DNA of 64,000 bases from Phenylobacterium deserti (lineage in GTDB: Bacteria; Pseudomonadota; Alphaproteobacteria; Caulobacterales; Caulobacteraceae): contig CAMCXF010000001.1 of NCBI GenBank assembly GCA_945883235.1, forward strand, positions 1 through 64,000. Direction: 5' to 3'. Positions 35,152 to 45,264 of the stretch are shown piece after piece. The notes beneath the pieces are model-generated. The model was not told the origin of the DNA and made no database searches. It saw only the letters and a program-made list of their open reading frames with translations. The position numbers and the translations under genes are program-made. How positions within the stretch are numbered: the first letter of the stretch is position 1; every line of letters begins with the position of its first letter.

Positions 35152-35925
35152 TCAGGACCGGGTAAACTTTGGCTCGCGCTTTTCACGGAAGGCCACCAGG
35201 GCTTCGCGATGGTCCTGGCTGCGAGTGAGAATGGCCAGCTCTGTGGCCGCCAATTCGTCGGCCTGCGCGGACGATAGGTGCATCGCCGCATCGATCGTGC
35301 GCTTGCTGGCCTCGACCGAGAGCGGGGCGCGGCTCGCGATGCGCGCGGCGAGGTCCAACGCCGCGCCGGCCAGGTCTTCAGGCGGGTGAAGGGCCGTAAC
35401 CAGACCCCACTGCTCGGCCTGAACGGCGTCGCTGGGCAACCCGGTCAGGAGCAACGCCTTGGCGCGGGCCACGCCGATCAGGCGTGGCAGACGATAGGTC
35501 GAGGCCATCAGACCGACATTTACCCCGGCTCCGGCAAAGCGGGCGTTGGTCGAGGCGATCCGCAGGTCGCAGGCCAGGGCCAGTTCGAACCCCCCGCCAA
35601 TGCTGTGGCCATTGACCGCGGCAAGGGTCGGCAGACGCATGGCGCCGAGACGCGCCAGCACCCGCCCGAACCCACCCACACCAACGGGCGAACCGGCGGC
35701 TCCATCGGAAGGATTGCCGCGCTCCTTTAGGTCAGCACCCGCGCAAAACGCCGGGCCGCGGCCGGTGATCACCACGACCCGAGCCTCGGTTCCCGCTTCG
35801 GCCACCTCGAGCGCCTCCAGCATGTTGGCGCACATGGCCCGCCCAAGGGCGTTCATCGGCGGACTGTCGATCTCCAGATGGACGATATGCTCGCGGGGGC
35901 GTGTGACGTGGACGGTGCCGGTCAT
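35152..35925 (-). CDS. Enoyl-CoA hydratase/isomerase family protein
   Basis: GRGPAFCAGADLKER; AAVNGHSIGGGFELALACDLRIAS. Confidence 0.92.
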   Translation of the reverse strand: MTGTVHVTRPREHIVHLEIDSPPMNALGRAMCANMLEALEVAEAGTEARVVVITGRGPAFCAGADLKERGNPSDGAAGSPVGVGGFGRVLARLGAMRLPTLAAVNGHSIGGGFELALACDLRIASTNARFAGAGVNVGLMASTYRLPRLIGVARAKALLLTGLPSDAVQAEQWGLVTALHPPEDLAGAALDLAARIASRAPLSVEASKRTIDAAMHLSSAQADELAATELAILTRSQDHREALVAFREKREPKFTRS

Positions 35926-35937
35926 GCTCTGGGGTTC

Positions 35938-37116
35938 CTAGACGATATTGCGGTGGCGCAGGTCTGCGATCTCGGCCTCGGAATAACCGACGTAAGCCAG
36001 AACGGCTGCGGTGTGCTGACCGGCGCGGGGGGCGCGGGTCTTGTAGGCCGGTTCGAGCCCATCGATCTCGATCGCCTGGCCGACCACATCTATCGGCCCG
36101 ACGTCCGGATCATCGACGGTGCGTGACATCTTCAGATGCTGGACCTGGGGATCGGCGAATACCTCATCAATCGAATTGACAGGTCCACACGCCACGCCGC
36201 CGGCGTTGAGACGCTCAATCCAGTCGGCGGTCGTCCGGGCAAGCATGATCGCGTCGATCGCGTCGTTCAACGCAACACGGTTGCGATGGCGAGCGCCCGG
36301 CGTTGCAAATCGCTCGTCTGCCAACAGGTGATCCGCCGCGGCCAGGGCGCAGAACTGAGCGAACATGGCATGCCCCAGCACCGCCAGATTCACATGCCCG
36401 TCCGCCGTCGCATAGAGCCCCATGGGCGGCAGCGCCGTGGGGTGGTGATTGCCGTCCTGCAGCGGAACGACCCCGTCGATCAGCCAGCGGGCGGCCTGAA
36501 AGTCCAGCAGCGCGACCTGGGCCTGCAGCAGCGACGTCTTTACCCAGCGCCCTTCGCCGGTGATCTGGCGCTCCAGCAGCGCCGTCATGATGCCGATGGT
36601 GCAGAACAGCCCTGCGGCGGTGTCGGCCACCGCTATGCCTGCGCGCACCGGCCCCTGTCCCGGGATGCCGGTGATGGACATCAACCCGCCCATGCCCTGG
36701 GCGATTTGGTCAAGGCCGGGCCGGTCGCGATAGGGGCCGTCCTGGCCGAACCCAGAAATGCTGGCGTAGACCAGCCCGGGATTGATCTGCCGCAGGGTCG
36801 CATAGTCGATACCGAGACGATGTTTCACGTCAGGCCGGAAGTTCTCGAGCAGCACATCGGCGTTGCGAACCAGTCGATTCAGCACGTCCCGGCCCGCGGG
36901 ATCGCGCAGGTCCAGAGTGAGGCTTCGCTTGTTGCGATGCAGGTTCTGAAAGTCCGATCCATGTCGTGACCCCACACTGTCGCCGCGGTCGGTGACCGGC
37001 TCGATCATGATCACGTCGGCCCCCCAGTCGGCGAACTGGCGCGCCGCGGTCGGGCCTGCCCTGACCCTTGTCAGATCTATGACTTTCAGGTGGGCGAGCG
37101 GTGGACGATCGCCCAT
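35938..37116 (-). CDS. CaiB/BaiF family CoA-transferase
   Basis: LKVIDLTRVRAGPTAARQFADWGADVIMIEP; HRNKRSLTLDLRDPAGRDVLNRLVRNADVLLENFRPDV; PGLVYASISGFGQDGPYRDRPGLDQIAQGMGGLM. Confidence 0.93.
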   Translation of the reverse strand: MGDRPPLAHLKVIDLTRVRAGPTAARQFADWGADVIMIEPVTDRGDSVGSRHGSDFQNLHRNKRSLTLDLRDPAGRDVLNRLVRNADVLLENFRPDVKHRLGIDYATLRQINPGLVYASISGFGQDGPYRDRPGLDQIAQGMGGLMSITGIPGQGPVRAGIAVADTAAGLFCTIGIMTALLERQITGEGRWVKTSLLQAQVALLDFQAARWLIDGVVPLQDGNHHPTALPPMGLYATADGHVNLAVLGHAMFAQFCALAAADHLLADERFATPGARHRNRVALNDAIDAIMLARTTADWIERLNAGGVACGPVNSIDEVFADPQVQHLKMSRTVDDPDVGPIDVVGQAIEIDGLEPAYKTRAPRAGQHTAAVLAYVGYSEAEIADLRHRNIV

Positions 37117-37467
37117 GGCGTGGTCTCCAGACAGGATCGCTAACCTAGTCCCGAAACGGGTGCGAGCAAGTATGGCCCTTCGAGGCGCTGCGCAAACGAC
37201 CGAACGCCATGGCAAGGGGTCACGTCTCTGACCGGGCGACTTGTGGCAAATGGAACGGATCGGGGTCGGCCGAAGCCTGTACGCTGCAACTTCAGCGCGG
37301 GGCTTTCAGGCCCTCGTCAAGCCTAGGTCCCCGAGAGCGTGATCGGGACAGTGGCATCTGCAAGAGCAGTGCGTCGTCGCCAATCGAAGATCTCACTGGC
37401 GAGGTAGCAGACTCGCCCTCCTCGGCCTGGATGTCGGGAGCCAAGGGCGGGGGCAGAGGTCGCGCAC

Positions 37468-38262
37468 CTAAACCTTGGCCAGAAACGCCCGCACGGCCGC
37501 CAGATAGGCCTCGAAGTTCTCACGCCGCGTGTTGTGCCCAGCGCTCGGGATCTGAACGGTGCGGGTGTTGAGGTTGAGCCGCCTGGCCTCTTCGGCAAGT
37601 TCAGGCGTGACGATCCCACCCCTTGCCGGGTCGGCGTGGATCAGCAGGGTCGGGGCGATGATGGCGGACAGGGTCTCCTGCCAGGGTGTGCGGTAGTCGG
37701 GCATTGCTTCCAGGTCGACCTGTTGCTTTGACGCCGTCCAGGCGGGGAAGTCGTCGTCATGCCAGGTGGGGGAGTTGGCCTTGCCCATGGCGGTGATCGC
37801 GGCGGGCGTCATCGACCGGAACGTCTCGACCTGGTCTCGAAAACGGCTTCGGCGTCGCATCGTAGCGGCTGGGTCGATCAGCGGCATCAAGGGCGGGTCT
37901 TCGAGGATCACCTTTGACACCCGATCGGGATAGGCGGCGGCGTGCATGGCCGTGGCACGGGCGCCGACCGAGTGGCCCATCACTATCGGCGCGGTCAGGC
38001 CCAGCTTCCGGATGGCCTCGGCGATGTCTTCGCCAGGATCATGGGGTTGGTCAGGGATCATGCGTGAGCTGTCCCCGTGGCCGCGGGCATCCAGCATGAT
38101 GACATCGAAGTCGGGGGCGAACGCCGTGGCCAAGCGGCTCCAGCAGAGGCCGTTGTCGGTCAGGCCGTGGGAGAGCAGCAGCGCAGGACCACCGCCGCCA
38201 GTGCGGTGATAGCCGAGATACCCGCCCGTGATCGCCAGGGTTCCGGACAGCCAGGATGTCAT
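37468..38262 (-). CDS. Alpha/beta hydrolase
   Basis: LLLSHGLTDNGLCWSRLATAFAPDFDVIMLDARGHGDS; GHSVGA; SAGHNTRRENFE. Confidence 0.88.
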   Translation of the reverse strand: MTSWLSGTLAITGGYLGYHRTGGGGPALLLSHGLTDNGLCWSRLATAFAPDFDVIMLDARGHGDSSRMIPDQPHDPGEDIAEAIRKLGLTAPIVMGHSVGARATAMHAAAYPDRVSKVILEDPPLMPLIDPAATMRRRSRFRDQVETFRSMTPAAITAMGKANSPTWHDDDFPAWTASKQQVDLEAMPDYRTPWQETLSAIIAPTLLIHADPARGGIVTPELAEEARRLNLNTRTVQIPSAGHNTRRENFEAYLAAVRAFLAKV

Positions 38263-38398
38263 GGGCGGGCCTCTATTGCAGCCAGCCCCAGTAACATCAG
38301 TTTGAGGCGTCGGGATATCGCGTCTAGAGTCAGCCTCGGCAACGCACCGGATCAACCGGGCCCACACATTCAACGGCCGCGCAGGGGAGCGCCTGACC

Positions 38399-39115
38399 AT
38401 GATGAAGCTCTATTCCGGGGACTTGAGCCCTTATTCGGCGCGCGTGCGCCTGCAGATCTACGCAAAGGGCATCACGGACATTCCCTTCGAGCGGCCGCCG
38501 AATTTCGGCATGCCCAAGTTCCGTGAGGATCACCCGATCGGGCGCATCCCGGTGCTGGATATCGACGGCGACATGATGCCGGAATCCGACGTGATCGCGG
38601 AGTATCTGGAGGAAATCTATCCCGAGCCCTCGATGCTGGGGGCCACACCGCGTGAGACCGCCCACATCCGCATCCTGGCCCGGATCGGCGACATCTATTT
38701 GATGAACAACATGTTTATGCTGTCGGCCCAGAGCCGGGTGGCGACGCGCAACCAGGGCATTGTTGATCTGCTGGGCGGCCAGGTGGTGCGCAACATCAAG
38801 GCGCTGGACAAGATGATCGGCAAGGACGGCTTCGCCTGTTCAGGTCGCCTCACCATGGCGGACTGCGCGTTGGTGCCCGGCCTGTTCATGGTCGAGAACG
38901 TGCTGCCGGCCACGGGCATGGACAACCCTATCCCGGCCAATGCCAATGTGGCGGCCTACTGGGCGGCCATCCAGAAAAACGAACACGCAGCCAGGGTACT
39001 GGTGGAACTGCACCGGGGTCTCGAAGAACGTCGCGAGATGATCCGAAACGGCACCTTCGAGAAGATGATGGCGGCAGCAGCGGCGGCGCATGCGGCCGCC
39101 GAGGCGGCGGGCTAG
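38399..39115 (+). CDS. Glutathione S-transferase family protein
   Basis: MKLYSGDLSPYSARVRLQIYAKGI...GRIPVLDIDGDMMPESDVIAEYLEEIYPEP. Confidence 0.9.
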   Translation: MMKLYSGDLSPYSARVRLQIYAKGITDIPFERPPNFGMPKFREDHPIGRIPVLDIDGDMMPESDVIAEYLEEIYPEPSMLGATPRETAHIRILARIGDIYLMNNMFMLSAQSRVATRNQGIVDLLGGQVVRNIKALDKMIGKDGFACSGRLTMADCALVPGLFMVENVLPATGMDNPIPANANVAAYWAAIQKNEHAARVLVELHRGLEERREMIRNGTFEKMMAAAAAAHAAAEAAG

Positions 39116-39136
39116 CCCCGGCAATCGCAGACGAGA

Positions 39137-39161
39137 GGCCCCGGCCTGATGGACCGGGGCC
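39137..39161 (+). terminator. Terminator-like hairpin after the GST gene
   Basis: GGCCCCGG-cctgatgga-CCGGGGCC, perfect 8-bp stem 22 nt after the stop; no U-tract. Confidence 0.5.
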
Positions 39162-39227
39162 ACGGTGCCGTCAGGCCGGGATGACCCAATGCCGTCACGG
39201 TTACGAGATGGTCATGGGACCGGGCGT

Positions 39228-39611
39228 TCAGCCCGTCGGCAGTTGTCCGACGATCGTCGCGTAGTCGAAATAGTCGCGCCAGTAGGTGATGACGCCGTCA
39301 TGAACTTCGTAGACGCCGGTGACTGGCAGCTCGACCCACTTGTCCCCGAGCAGGTGGCGGTCCAGTCGCTCCAGCAGAACAGCCTGGCCTGAGGCAGCCG
39401 CCCGCAGCACGCGGAATTCATTCTCCTTGAAAGGCTTGAAGAACGGCTCAAGCACGGCCCGGATACCGGCGGCGCCGCGCACTGCGCCGATCGGGGGCGG
39501 ATTGATGTATTCACAGTCGGCCGCGACGAGCTTCAGCGCCTCGTCATAGTTCAAGGTCTCCATAAGCTTCATGAATTGGTGGACAACGTCGATGGGGGAT
39601 GGGGCAGCCAT
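39228..39611 (-). CDS. SnoaL/NTF2-like protein (limonene-1,2-epoxide hydrolase-type)
   Basis: VHQFMKLMETLNYDEALKLVAADCEYINPPPIGAVRGAAGIRAVLEPFF...GVYEVHDGVITYWRDYFDYA. Confidence 0.85.
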   Translation of the reverse strand: MAAPSPIDVVHQFMKLMETLNYDEALKLVAADCEYINPPPIGAVRGAAGIRAVLEPFFKPFKENEFRVLRAAASGQAVLLERLDRHLLGDKWVELPVTGVYEVHDGVITYWRDYFDYATIVGQLPTG

Positions 39612-39714
39612 GAGAAATCTCCTTCGTTCGTGTAAGTCTCAACAGTCCGGTTTCACCCCGTGACAGGCAATTACCTCGGGGGTCATCATCGGCATTCAGC
39701 CTGGATCAGGGACC

Positions 39715-40140
39715 TCAGGCCGTCCGCCTGAGCGCGCCGCTGCCGATAAGGCCAACCAGATACATTCCGGCAAGCCCGATGTTGGGGACGACGTTCATTG
39801 CGAAACCGGTGGCGACCGAGAGGAAGCTGTCGATGATGAACCACGCGGCCATGCCGGCCGAAACAGCGTTCCAGAGCGGACGACCTGCCTCGCCGGCGTC
39901 GATCGCAGCGCGGACCACGAGCGTGAGCATTACCGCCCATCCAATCGATACGCCGCCCATCACCGCGAGGCTGAATCGCATGGGCGCATTCCATACGATT
40001 TCACTGGGGCCCTGCAAGCCTGAGAACACCAGACTGACCGGTCCGCTGGTGGCCTCGAACGCTCCGCCAGCCAGGACAATTCCGAAGATCCCTATCGAAA
40101 GACACCAAACGAAAAACCAGGTGCGCCAGAAACCGGACAT
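39715..40140 (-). CDS. Small integral membrane protein, unknown function
   Basis: MSGFWRTWFFVWCLSIGIFGIVLAGGAFEATSGPVSLVFSGLQGP..., several hydrophobic segments. Confidence 0.7.
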   Translation of the reverse strand: MSGFWRTWFFVWCLSIGIFGIVLAGGAFEATSGPVSLVFSGLQGPSEIVWNAPMRFSLAVMGGVSIGWAVMLTLVVRAAIDAGEAGRPLWNAVSAGMAAWFIIDSFLSVATGFAMNVVPNIGLAGMYLVGLIGSGALRRTA

Positions 40141-40216
40141 GTTGCTCTCCCTTGTTGGCGACATGTCTAGAAGGCCTGCTATGCGGACTCCATTACCCTT
40201 GAGGTCATGGTTTCAG

Positions 40217-41029
40217 TCAGGACGGCTGGCCCGCCATCCTCGCTTTGAACACCCCGTCGGGCAGGCGGGCGGCGCGGGAAGGGTGGATGAAGAAATAGTC
40301 CTTCCACGGCAGGTCTTCGACCAGGGTAGTGCGTTCCTCAAGACGGACGCCGTCGAGGGCGAACATGCGGTAGCCGCGCCTCAGAAACAGGTCGACCACC
40401 GCCTCACCTGAGCCGCCGAACCGGGACTGCAGCATCGGCGGATGGATTTCCAGCAGCACGTGGGGGTGGTCGCGGTCGAGAATCGTGGCGGCACCTTCCA
40501 GAGCTTTCTGTTCTGCACCCTCGATATCCATGCGGATGAAGTCGACGCGGTCGATGGCGTGTTCGGCGCAGAAGGCATCAAGCGTGACCACCGGAGTCAT
40601 CTGGGTTTCCATGCCGGTGTCTTCGAGATCCGGCCGTGCCGGTCCATTGGGCCGCGTCTCGGCGACAAAGGCGTAGGCGCGACCCATACGGCCCGAGGAT
40701 TTCTTGGGCGTCACCAGCATCAACTCGCCCGGCTTGTCTGCCACAGCGGCGTGGATGGCAGTCACCTGTTTGCCCATGCGATGCCAGGCGATGCCAAGGG
40801 TCAAGACCTCGAACGCAAACGCCGAGGGCTCAAAGGCGTAGATGGTGGCCCTGGGTGCCACGCGGGTCATGACATAGGAATGGCGACCGTCACTGGCCCC
40901 CACATGCAGGCAGGTGGGGGCACCGGACAACAGATCGGCCAGGTAGGGGGTCTCCGGCTCATGCTTGGCCCAGCTACGATTGCGGCGCCAGGCGCGGAAA
41001 GCGTGGTTGAGCACGCGCAGGGATGGCAT
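40217..41029 (-). CDS. FkbM family methyltransferase
   Basis: TCLHVGASDGRHSYVMTRVAPRATIYAFEPS; IDRVDFIRMDIEGAEQKALEGA. Confidence 0.88.
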   Translation of the reverse strand: MPSLRVLNHAFRAWRRNRSWAKHEPETPYLADLLSGAPTCLHVGASDGRHSYVMTRVAPRATIYAFEPSAFAFEVLTLGIAWHRMGKQVTAIHAAVADKPGELMLVTPKKSSGRMGRAYAFVAETRPNGPARPDLEDTGMETQMTPVVTLDAFCAEHAIDRVDFIRMDIEGAEQKALEGAATILDRDHPHVLLEIHPPMLQSRFGGSGEAVVDLFLRRGYRMFALDGVRLEERTTLVEDLPWKDYFFIHPSRAARLPDGVFKARMAGQPS

Positions 41030-41053
41030 CGGAACTCCTCGTCGACCACAGAC

Positions 41054-41812
41054 CTAGGCCGCGTCGCGCACCACAGTCATCATGTAGTTCACGCCGACAT
41101 CGCTGGATTCCGTCCATTTCCCGGCGAGCGGGTTGAAGACGACGCCGAAGGGACCGTCCACGGTGACCGGCTGGCCCGAGAGAAAGCCACGCAGCTCGTC
41201 GGGCGTCAGGAACTTGTTCCAGTCGTGGGTGCCGATGGGCAGCCAGCGCAACACATATTCGGCCCCCAACTTGGCAAGGGCGAAAGCCTTCAGCGTGCGG
41301 TTGAGAGTGGCGACGATCATCAGGCCACCGGGCTTGAGGAGTTGGGCGCAGGACCGAAGGTACTCTCCCGGGTCGGCGACATGCTCGATCACCTCCATGT
41401 TGAGGATCACATCAAATGCTGGCTCGCCAGCCTCGATCAACGCTTCGGCGGTCGAGGCACGGTAGTCGATGTCGAGACCCTGTTCCGCCGCATGGGCGGA
41501 GGCGGTGCCGATGTTGCGCTCCGACGCATCAACGCCGGTCACCTGGAAGCCCAGCCGGGTCATGGGTTCGCTCAGCAGCCCACCGCCACAGCCGATATCC
41601 AGCAGGCGCAGACCCTCGAACGGGCGGCGTGCGGTGGAATCGCGTCGAAAGCGGTAAAGCCCCTGATCGCGGATAAAGGCCAGCCGGACGGGATTGAACT
41701 TGTGCAAGGGCGCGAACTTGCCACGTGGGTCCCACCACTCGGCGGCGATGCGTGAGAAGCGCTCGACCTCGGCAGGATCGATGCTGGAACGTGCGGCGGC
41801 GGGCGAACTCAT
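41054..41812 (-). CDS. ubiG: Bifunctional 3-demethylubiquinol 3-O-methyltransferase / 2-polyprenyl-6-hydroxyphenol methylase
   Basis: [67 protein letters not shown]. Confidence 0.95.
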   Translation of the reverse strand: MSSPAAARSSIDPAEVERFSRIAAEWWDPRGKFAPLHKFNPVRLAFIRDQGLYRFRRDSTARRPFEGLRLLDIGCGGGLLSEPMTRLGFQVTGVDASERNIGTASAHAAEQGLDIDYRASTAEALIEAGEPAFDVILNMEVIEHVADPGEYLRSCAQLLKPGGLMIVATLNRTLKAFALAKLGAEYVLRWLPIGTHDWNKFLTPDELRGFLSGQPVTVDGPFGVVFNPLAGKWTESSDVGVNYMMTVVRDAA

Positions 41813-41934
41813 TCCCCCTTCTAGCAACCCCGCAGCGCATGTCCAAAGGCCGGAGACGTTGCAGCACAGCCTAGCCGTCGCTAGAAGGCACCGCCCTTCG
41901 CCGGCAAAGCAATGATGGTAGGTAGCCAGAGCCC

Positions 41935-43182
41935 ATGTCACGGCTGGTCATGAAATTCGGCGGCACCTCGGTGGCCGATCTGGAACGCATCCGACGCGTA
42001 GCGCGTCTGGTGAACGCTGAAGTGCTGGCCGGCCATCAGGTGGCGGTTGTCGTATCCGCCATGTCAGGCAAGACCAACGAGCTGGTGGCCTGGACCGATG
42101 GCTCCGGTGCGGCGGCGGCGGGGCTACCGCCCTCGGACGATGAGTACGACGTGGTGGTGGCATCCGGTGAGCAAGTCACCGCCGGCCTGCTGGCCATGAC
42201 ACTGCGCAACATGGGTGTGTCCGCCCGCTCCTGGATGGGCTGGCAGATCCCGATCATCGCCGACGACGCGCATGGTCGCGCCCGCATCGACGACATTTCG
42301 CCCGAGAAACTGGGCGGAGCGATGGATGCCGGCGAAGTCGCGGTGATTGCCGGATTCCAGGGGGTCACCCGCGACGGTCGCATCGCCACGCTGGGCCGGG
42401 GCGGATCGGATACGAGCGCCGTGGCCATCGCGGCCGCTCTGGGCGCACCCTGTGACATCTACACCGACGTGGACGGAGTCTACACCACCGACCCCAGGAT
42501 TGAATCCAAGGCCCGCAAGCTGGCGCGGATTTCGTACGAAGAAATGCTGGAAATGGCCTCGCTGGGGGCCAAGGTACTGCAGACCCGCTCGGTCGAGCTG
42601 GCCATGGCCTACAAGGTGCCCTTGCGGGTGCTGTCGAGTTTTGTCGAGCCGGGTGAAGCGCCCGGCCAGGGCACCATCGTTTGCGACGAGGAGGATATCG
42701 TGGAGAAGCGGATCGTGAGCGGCGTGGCCTACAGCCGCGACGAGGCGAAGATCAGCCTCTTCGGCCTGCCCGACCATCCGGGCGTGTCGTCGGCGATCTT
42801 TGGCGCGCTGGCCGACGCCAACGTCAACGTGGACATGATCGTCCAGTCCAAGGCCCGCACCGCTGACACGGCCAACATGGAGTTCACCGTCGGCAAGCGC
42901 GACGCCCAGCGTGCCGTCGAGATCGTTCGGGCCGCCCAACCGCAGATCGGCTTCCTGGACATCGCCGTGAACGACGATGTGGCCAAGGTCTCGGTGATCG
43001 GGGTCGGCATGCGCAGCCACACCGGCGTGGCCAAGTCGATGTTCCAGGCCCTCGCCGAGAAGGGCGTCAACATCCAGGTGATCTCGACATCCGAGATCAA
43101 GATCAGCGTGCTGATCGATGCAGCCTATACCGAGCTGGCGGTGCGCGCGCTCCATGCGGCTTACGGGCTGGATCAGCTTTAG
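41935..43182 (+). CDS. lysC: Aspartate kinase
   Basis: [58 protein letters not shown]; two ACT domains. Confidence 0.96.
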   Translation: MSRLVMKFGGTSVADLERIRRVARLVNAEVLAGHQVAVVVSAMSGKTNELVAWTDGSGAAAAGLPPSDDEYDVVVASGEQVTAGLLAMTLRNMGVSARSWMGWQIPIIADDAHGRARIDDISPEKLGGAMDAGEVAVIAGFQGVTRDGRIATLGRGGSDTSAVAIAAALGAPCDIYTDVDGVYTTDPRIESKARKLARISYEEMLEMASLGAKVLQTRSVELAMAYKVPLRVLSSFVEPGEAPGQGTIVCDEEDIVEKRIVSGVAYSRDEAKISLFGLPDHPGVSSAIFGALADANVNVDMIVQSKARTADTANMEFTVGKRDAQRAVEIVRAAQPQIGFLDIAVNDDVAKVSVIGVGMRSHTGVAKSMFQALAEKGVNIQVISTSEIKISVLIDAAYTELAVRALHAAYGLDQL

Positions 43183-43239
43183 ACGGCCAGCCTGACGGCG
43201 ACCCGGCAACGCTTCACGCGTTTAAATTGAAGCCCCGCC

Positions 43240-43491
43240 CTACCTCGTCGGGAGGTCGCGTATCTCGACGGTGCCGCCCGCTTCGAACACCGGGTTGCCG
43301 GCCAGCAGCAGCCGTGCGTGGGCTGTAGGGGCTGGGGTCGCGCCTGATTTGCGCTCGCACTGACCGTCACCAATGGCGCTGCCGCCTTGAAAGACACCGG
43401 CCTCGCGCAGCCGCGAGAGATAGGGCTCCCAGTCCTGTCCCGCGCCGCCCGCCGGGTCGTCATCGTGCATCAGGAAGATATAGTCTGCCAT
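43240..43491 (-). CDS. YciI/DGPF-like small protein
   Basis: MADYIFLMHDDDPAGGAGQDWEPYLSRLREAGVFQGGSAIGDGQ. Confidence 0.7.
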   Translation of the reverse strand: MADYIFLMHDDDPAGGAGQDWEPYLSRLREAGVFQGGSAIGDGQCERKSGATPAPTAHARLLLAGNPVFEAGGTVEIRDLPTR

Positions 43492-43997
43492 CAGGTTTCC
43501 TTTCCGACAGCCTCACGCACGGCCTCGGTCACGGCGTCAAACGCCAGCATCGTCGAGGTGTGGCGTGCCGGGTAGTCCTTGACCGGTGCCAGGAGCGCCA
43601 GATCTGCAAAACGGCCCTCCGGTGCCGGCCCGTCCGCCTTGAGCATGGCGCGAAAGGCATCGCGCGTGGTTTCGAGCTCGGCAAGGCTGGCCCCGATGAC
43701 ATGGGCCCCCAGCACCGAAGCCGAGGCCTGGCCCAGCGCACAGGCGCTGACATCCTGTGCGAAATCGGTGACCTGGCCACCCTTGACCATCACGTCGACG
43801 ATGATGCGGCTGCCACACAGCTTGGACACTTTTTCAGCGCTGGCGTCTGGCGCGGCCAGCCGCCCGGCCCGCGGCATCTCGGCCGCCAGTCGTAGCAGTT
43901 TCGCCGAGTAGAGAGCGTCTATCATCGCCCCTACGTCGGGGTTCGCGGCGCGGAAGTCAAACGAGGGTCGGCGACGGGGCGCCGGTCCGGAGGTCAA
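43491..43997 (-). CDS. Iron-sulfur cluster assembly scaffold protein (IscU/NifU-like)
   Basis: KLCGSRIIVDVMVKGGQVTDFAQDVSACALGQASASVLGAHVIG...FADLALLAPVKDYPARHTSTMLAFDAV. Confidence 0.8.
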   Translation of the reverse strand: MTSGPAPRRRPSFDFRAANPDVGAMIDALYSAKLLRLAAEMPRAGRLAAPDASAEKVSKLCGSRIIVDVMVKGGQVTDFAQDVSACALGQASASVLGAHVIGASLAELETTRDAFRAMLKADGPAPEGRFADLALLAPVKDYPARHTSTMLAFDAVTEAVREAVGKET

Positions 43998-44000
43998 GTA

Positions 44001-45248
44001 TCATGACGCGATCACCTTCAGCGCGGCGACCAGCGCGTCCATCTGGTCGGCAGAATTCACAAAGGACGGTGAGACACGGATGCACGCGCCCTTGGCCACA
44101 CCGCCGCGTTCGATGGTGAAGATGCGATGCCGATCAAGCAGCAGCGTCTTGAGCGCCTGAGCCTGGGCCAGGGTCGTCTGGCCCGCGATTCGGAAGGACG
44201 TCATCCCCGCATGGAGCGTGGGGTCGGGCGGCGTCAGCACCTGCACGCGCGGATGGTCCCGAAGCGTTTCGGCCCAGCGATCCCGCAGAAAGAGCAGGCG
44301 CCGCGCCTTGGCGGCAGGGCCAACGGCCGCATGCGCGTCGAGCGCGTCGGAGACGGTCAGTACGCTGGCATAGCTGACCGTGCCCAGGTGGGCCCGCGCC
44401 TCTATCCGGTCGCTGGGTCCCTCCAGAATCGAGACTTCGATGTCCGGGATGCGGTCCTTGCGAATGTAGACCAGCCCGACGCCCAACGGACTGCCGATCC
44501 ATTTGTGCAGGTTCAGGCCCGCAAACTCGACGCCCATCTCACGCAGCGAGAACTCGGTCTGTCCCAGCGCATGGCCGCAATCCAACAGGACATCGACGCC
44601 GCGCGACTTGGCCAGCGCCGTGATTTCCTTGACCGGCGGGATCAGGCCGGTGCGGTGACTGAGGTGGGTCAACAGCATCATCCGGACATCCGGATTGGCT
44701 TTCAGCGCTCGGTCATAGGCGTCGATCAGTGCCTGCTTGGTGGCGGGCTCCGGCAGGTCGAACTTCACCACGCGCACACCCCGGAGCCTGGCCAGAGAGT
44801 CCATGCCCACCTGCATGCTGTCGTAGTCGAGATCGGCATAGAGCAAGGCGTCGCCCGGCTTCAGCCGATTATAGCCGGCGATCAGCACCAGCATGGATTC
44901 AGTGCCGCCGCGCGTGAAAGCGATCTCGTCCACGCCGACGCCCAGAAAGGCCGCTGCCTTGGCCCGGACCGCCTGAACCTCTCCCAATGCCGCGCGGCGC
45001 GTGTAGAGGGAAGTCTCGCGGTTCACCTTGGCCAGCTTCTGCTCGTAGATGGCACGCACGGCGCGGGTCATCGCGCCGAACTGGCCGTTCTCCAGCTGGA
45101 TCACACCCGGCGGCGGTATGTCGTAAAGTGCGGCGACCCTGGCCCAGTGCGCCTCGTCGCGAGCCAGCGCGGAGGGGTCGGCGGCCTTGGCTGGAACGGC
45201 CAGCGCCGTCGCTCCGGCGGAGAGAACAGCGCGGCGTGAGGGCGTCAT
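44001..45248 (-). CDS. Exported class V aminotransferase-like protein
   Basis: Signal MTPSRRAVLSAGATALAVPAKA; FTRGGTESMLVLIAGYNRLKPGD; VDVLLDCGHALGQTEFSLREMGVEFAGLNLHKWIGSPLGVGLVYIRKDRI. Confidence 0.88.
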   Translation of the reverse strand: MTPSRRAVLSAGATALAVPAKAADPSALARDEAHWARVAALYDIPPPGVIQLENGQFGAMTRAVRAIYEQKLAKVNRETSLYTRRAALGEVQAVRAKAAAFLGVGVDEIAFTRGGTESMLVLIAGYNRLKPGDALLYADLDYDSMQVGMDSLARLRGVRVVKFDLPEPATKQALIDAYDRALKANPDVRMMLLTHLSHRTGLIPPVKEITALAKSRGVDVLLDCGHALGQTEFSLREMGVEFAGLNLHKWIGSPLGVGLVYIRKDRIPDIEVSILEGPSDRIEARAHLGTVSYASVLTVSDALDAHAAVGPAAKARRLLFLRDRWAETLRDHPRVQVLTPPDPTLHAGMTSFRIAGQTTLAQAQALKTLLLDRHRIFTIERGGVAKGACIRVSPSFVNSADQMDALVAALKVIAS

Positions 45249-45264
45249 CGGCGTGAGCTCCGGA

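Noticed and set aside
40442-41755. 437-aa plus-strand ORF over FkbM methyltransferase and ubiG
   Set aside because: Both underlying minus-strand genes have clear family motifs; the ORF is a GC shadow.
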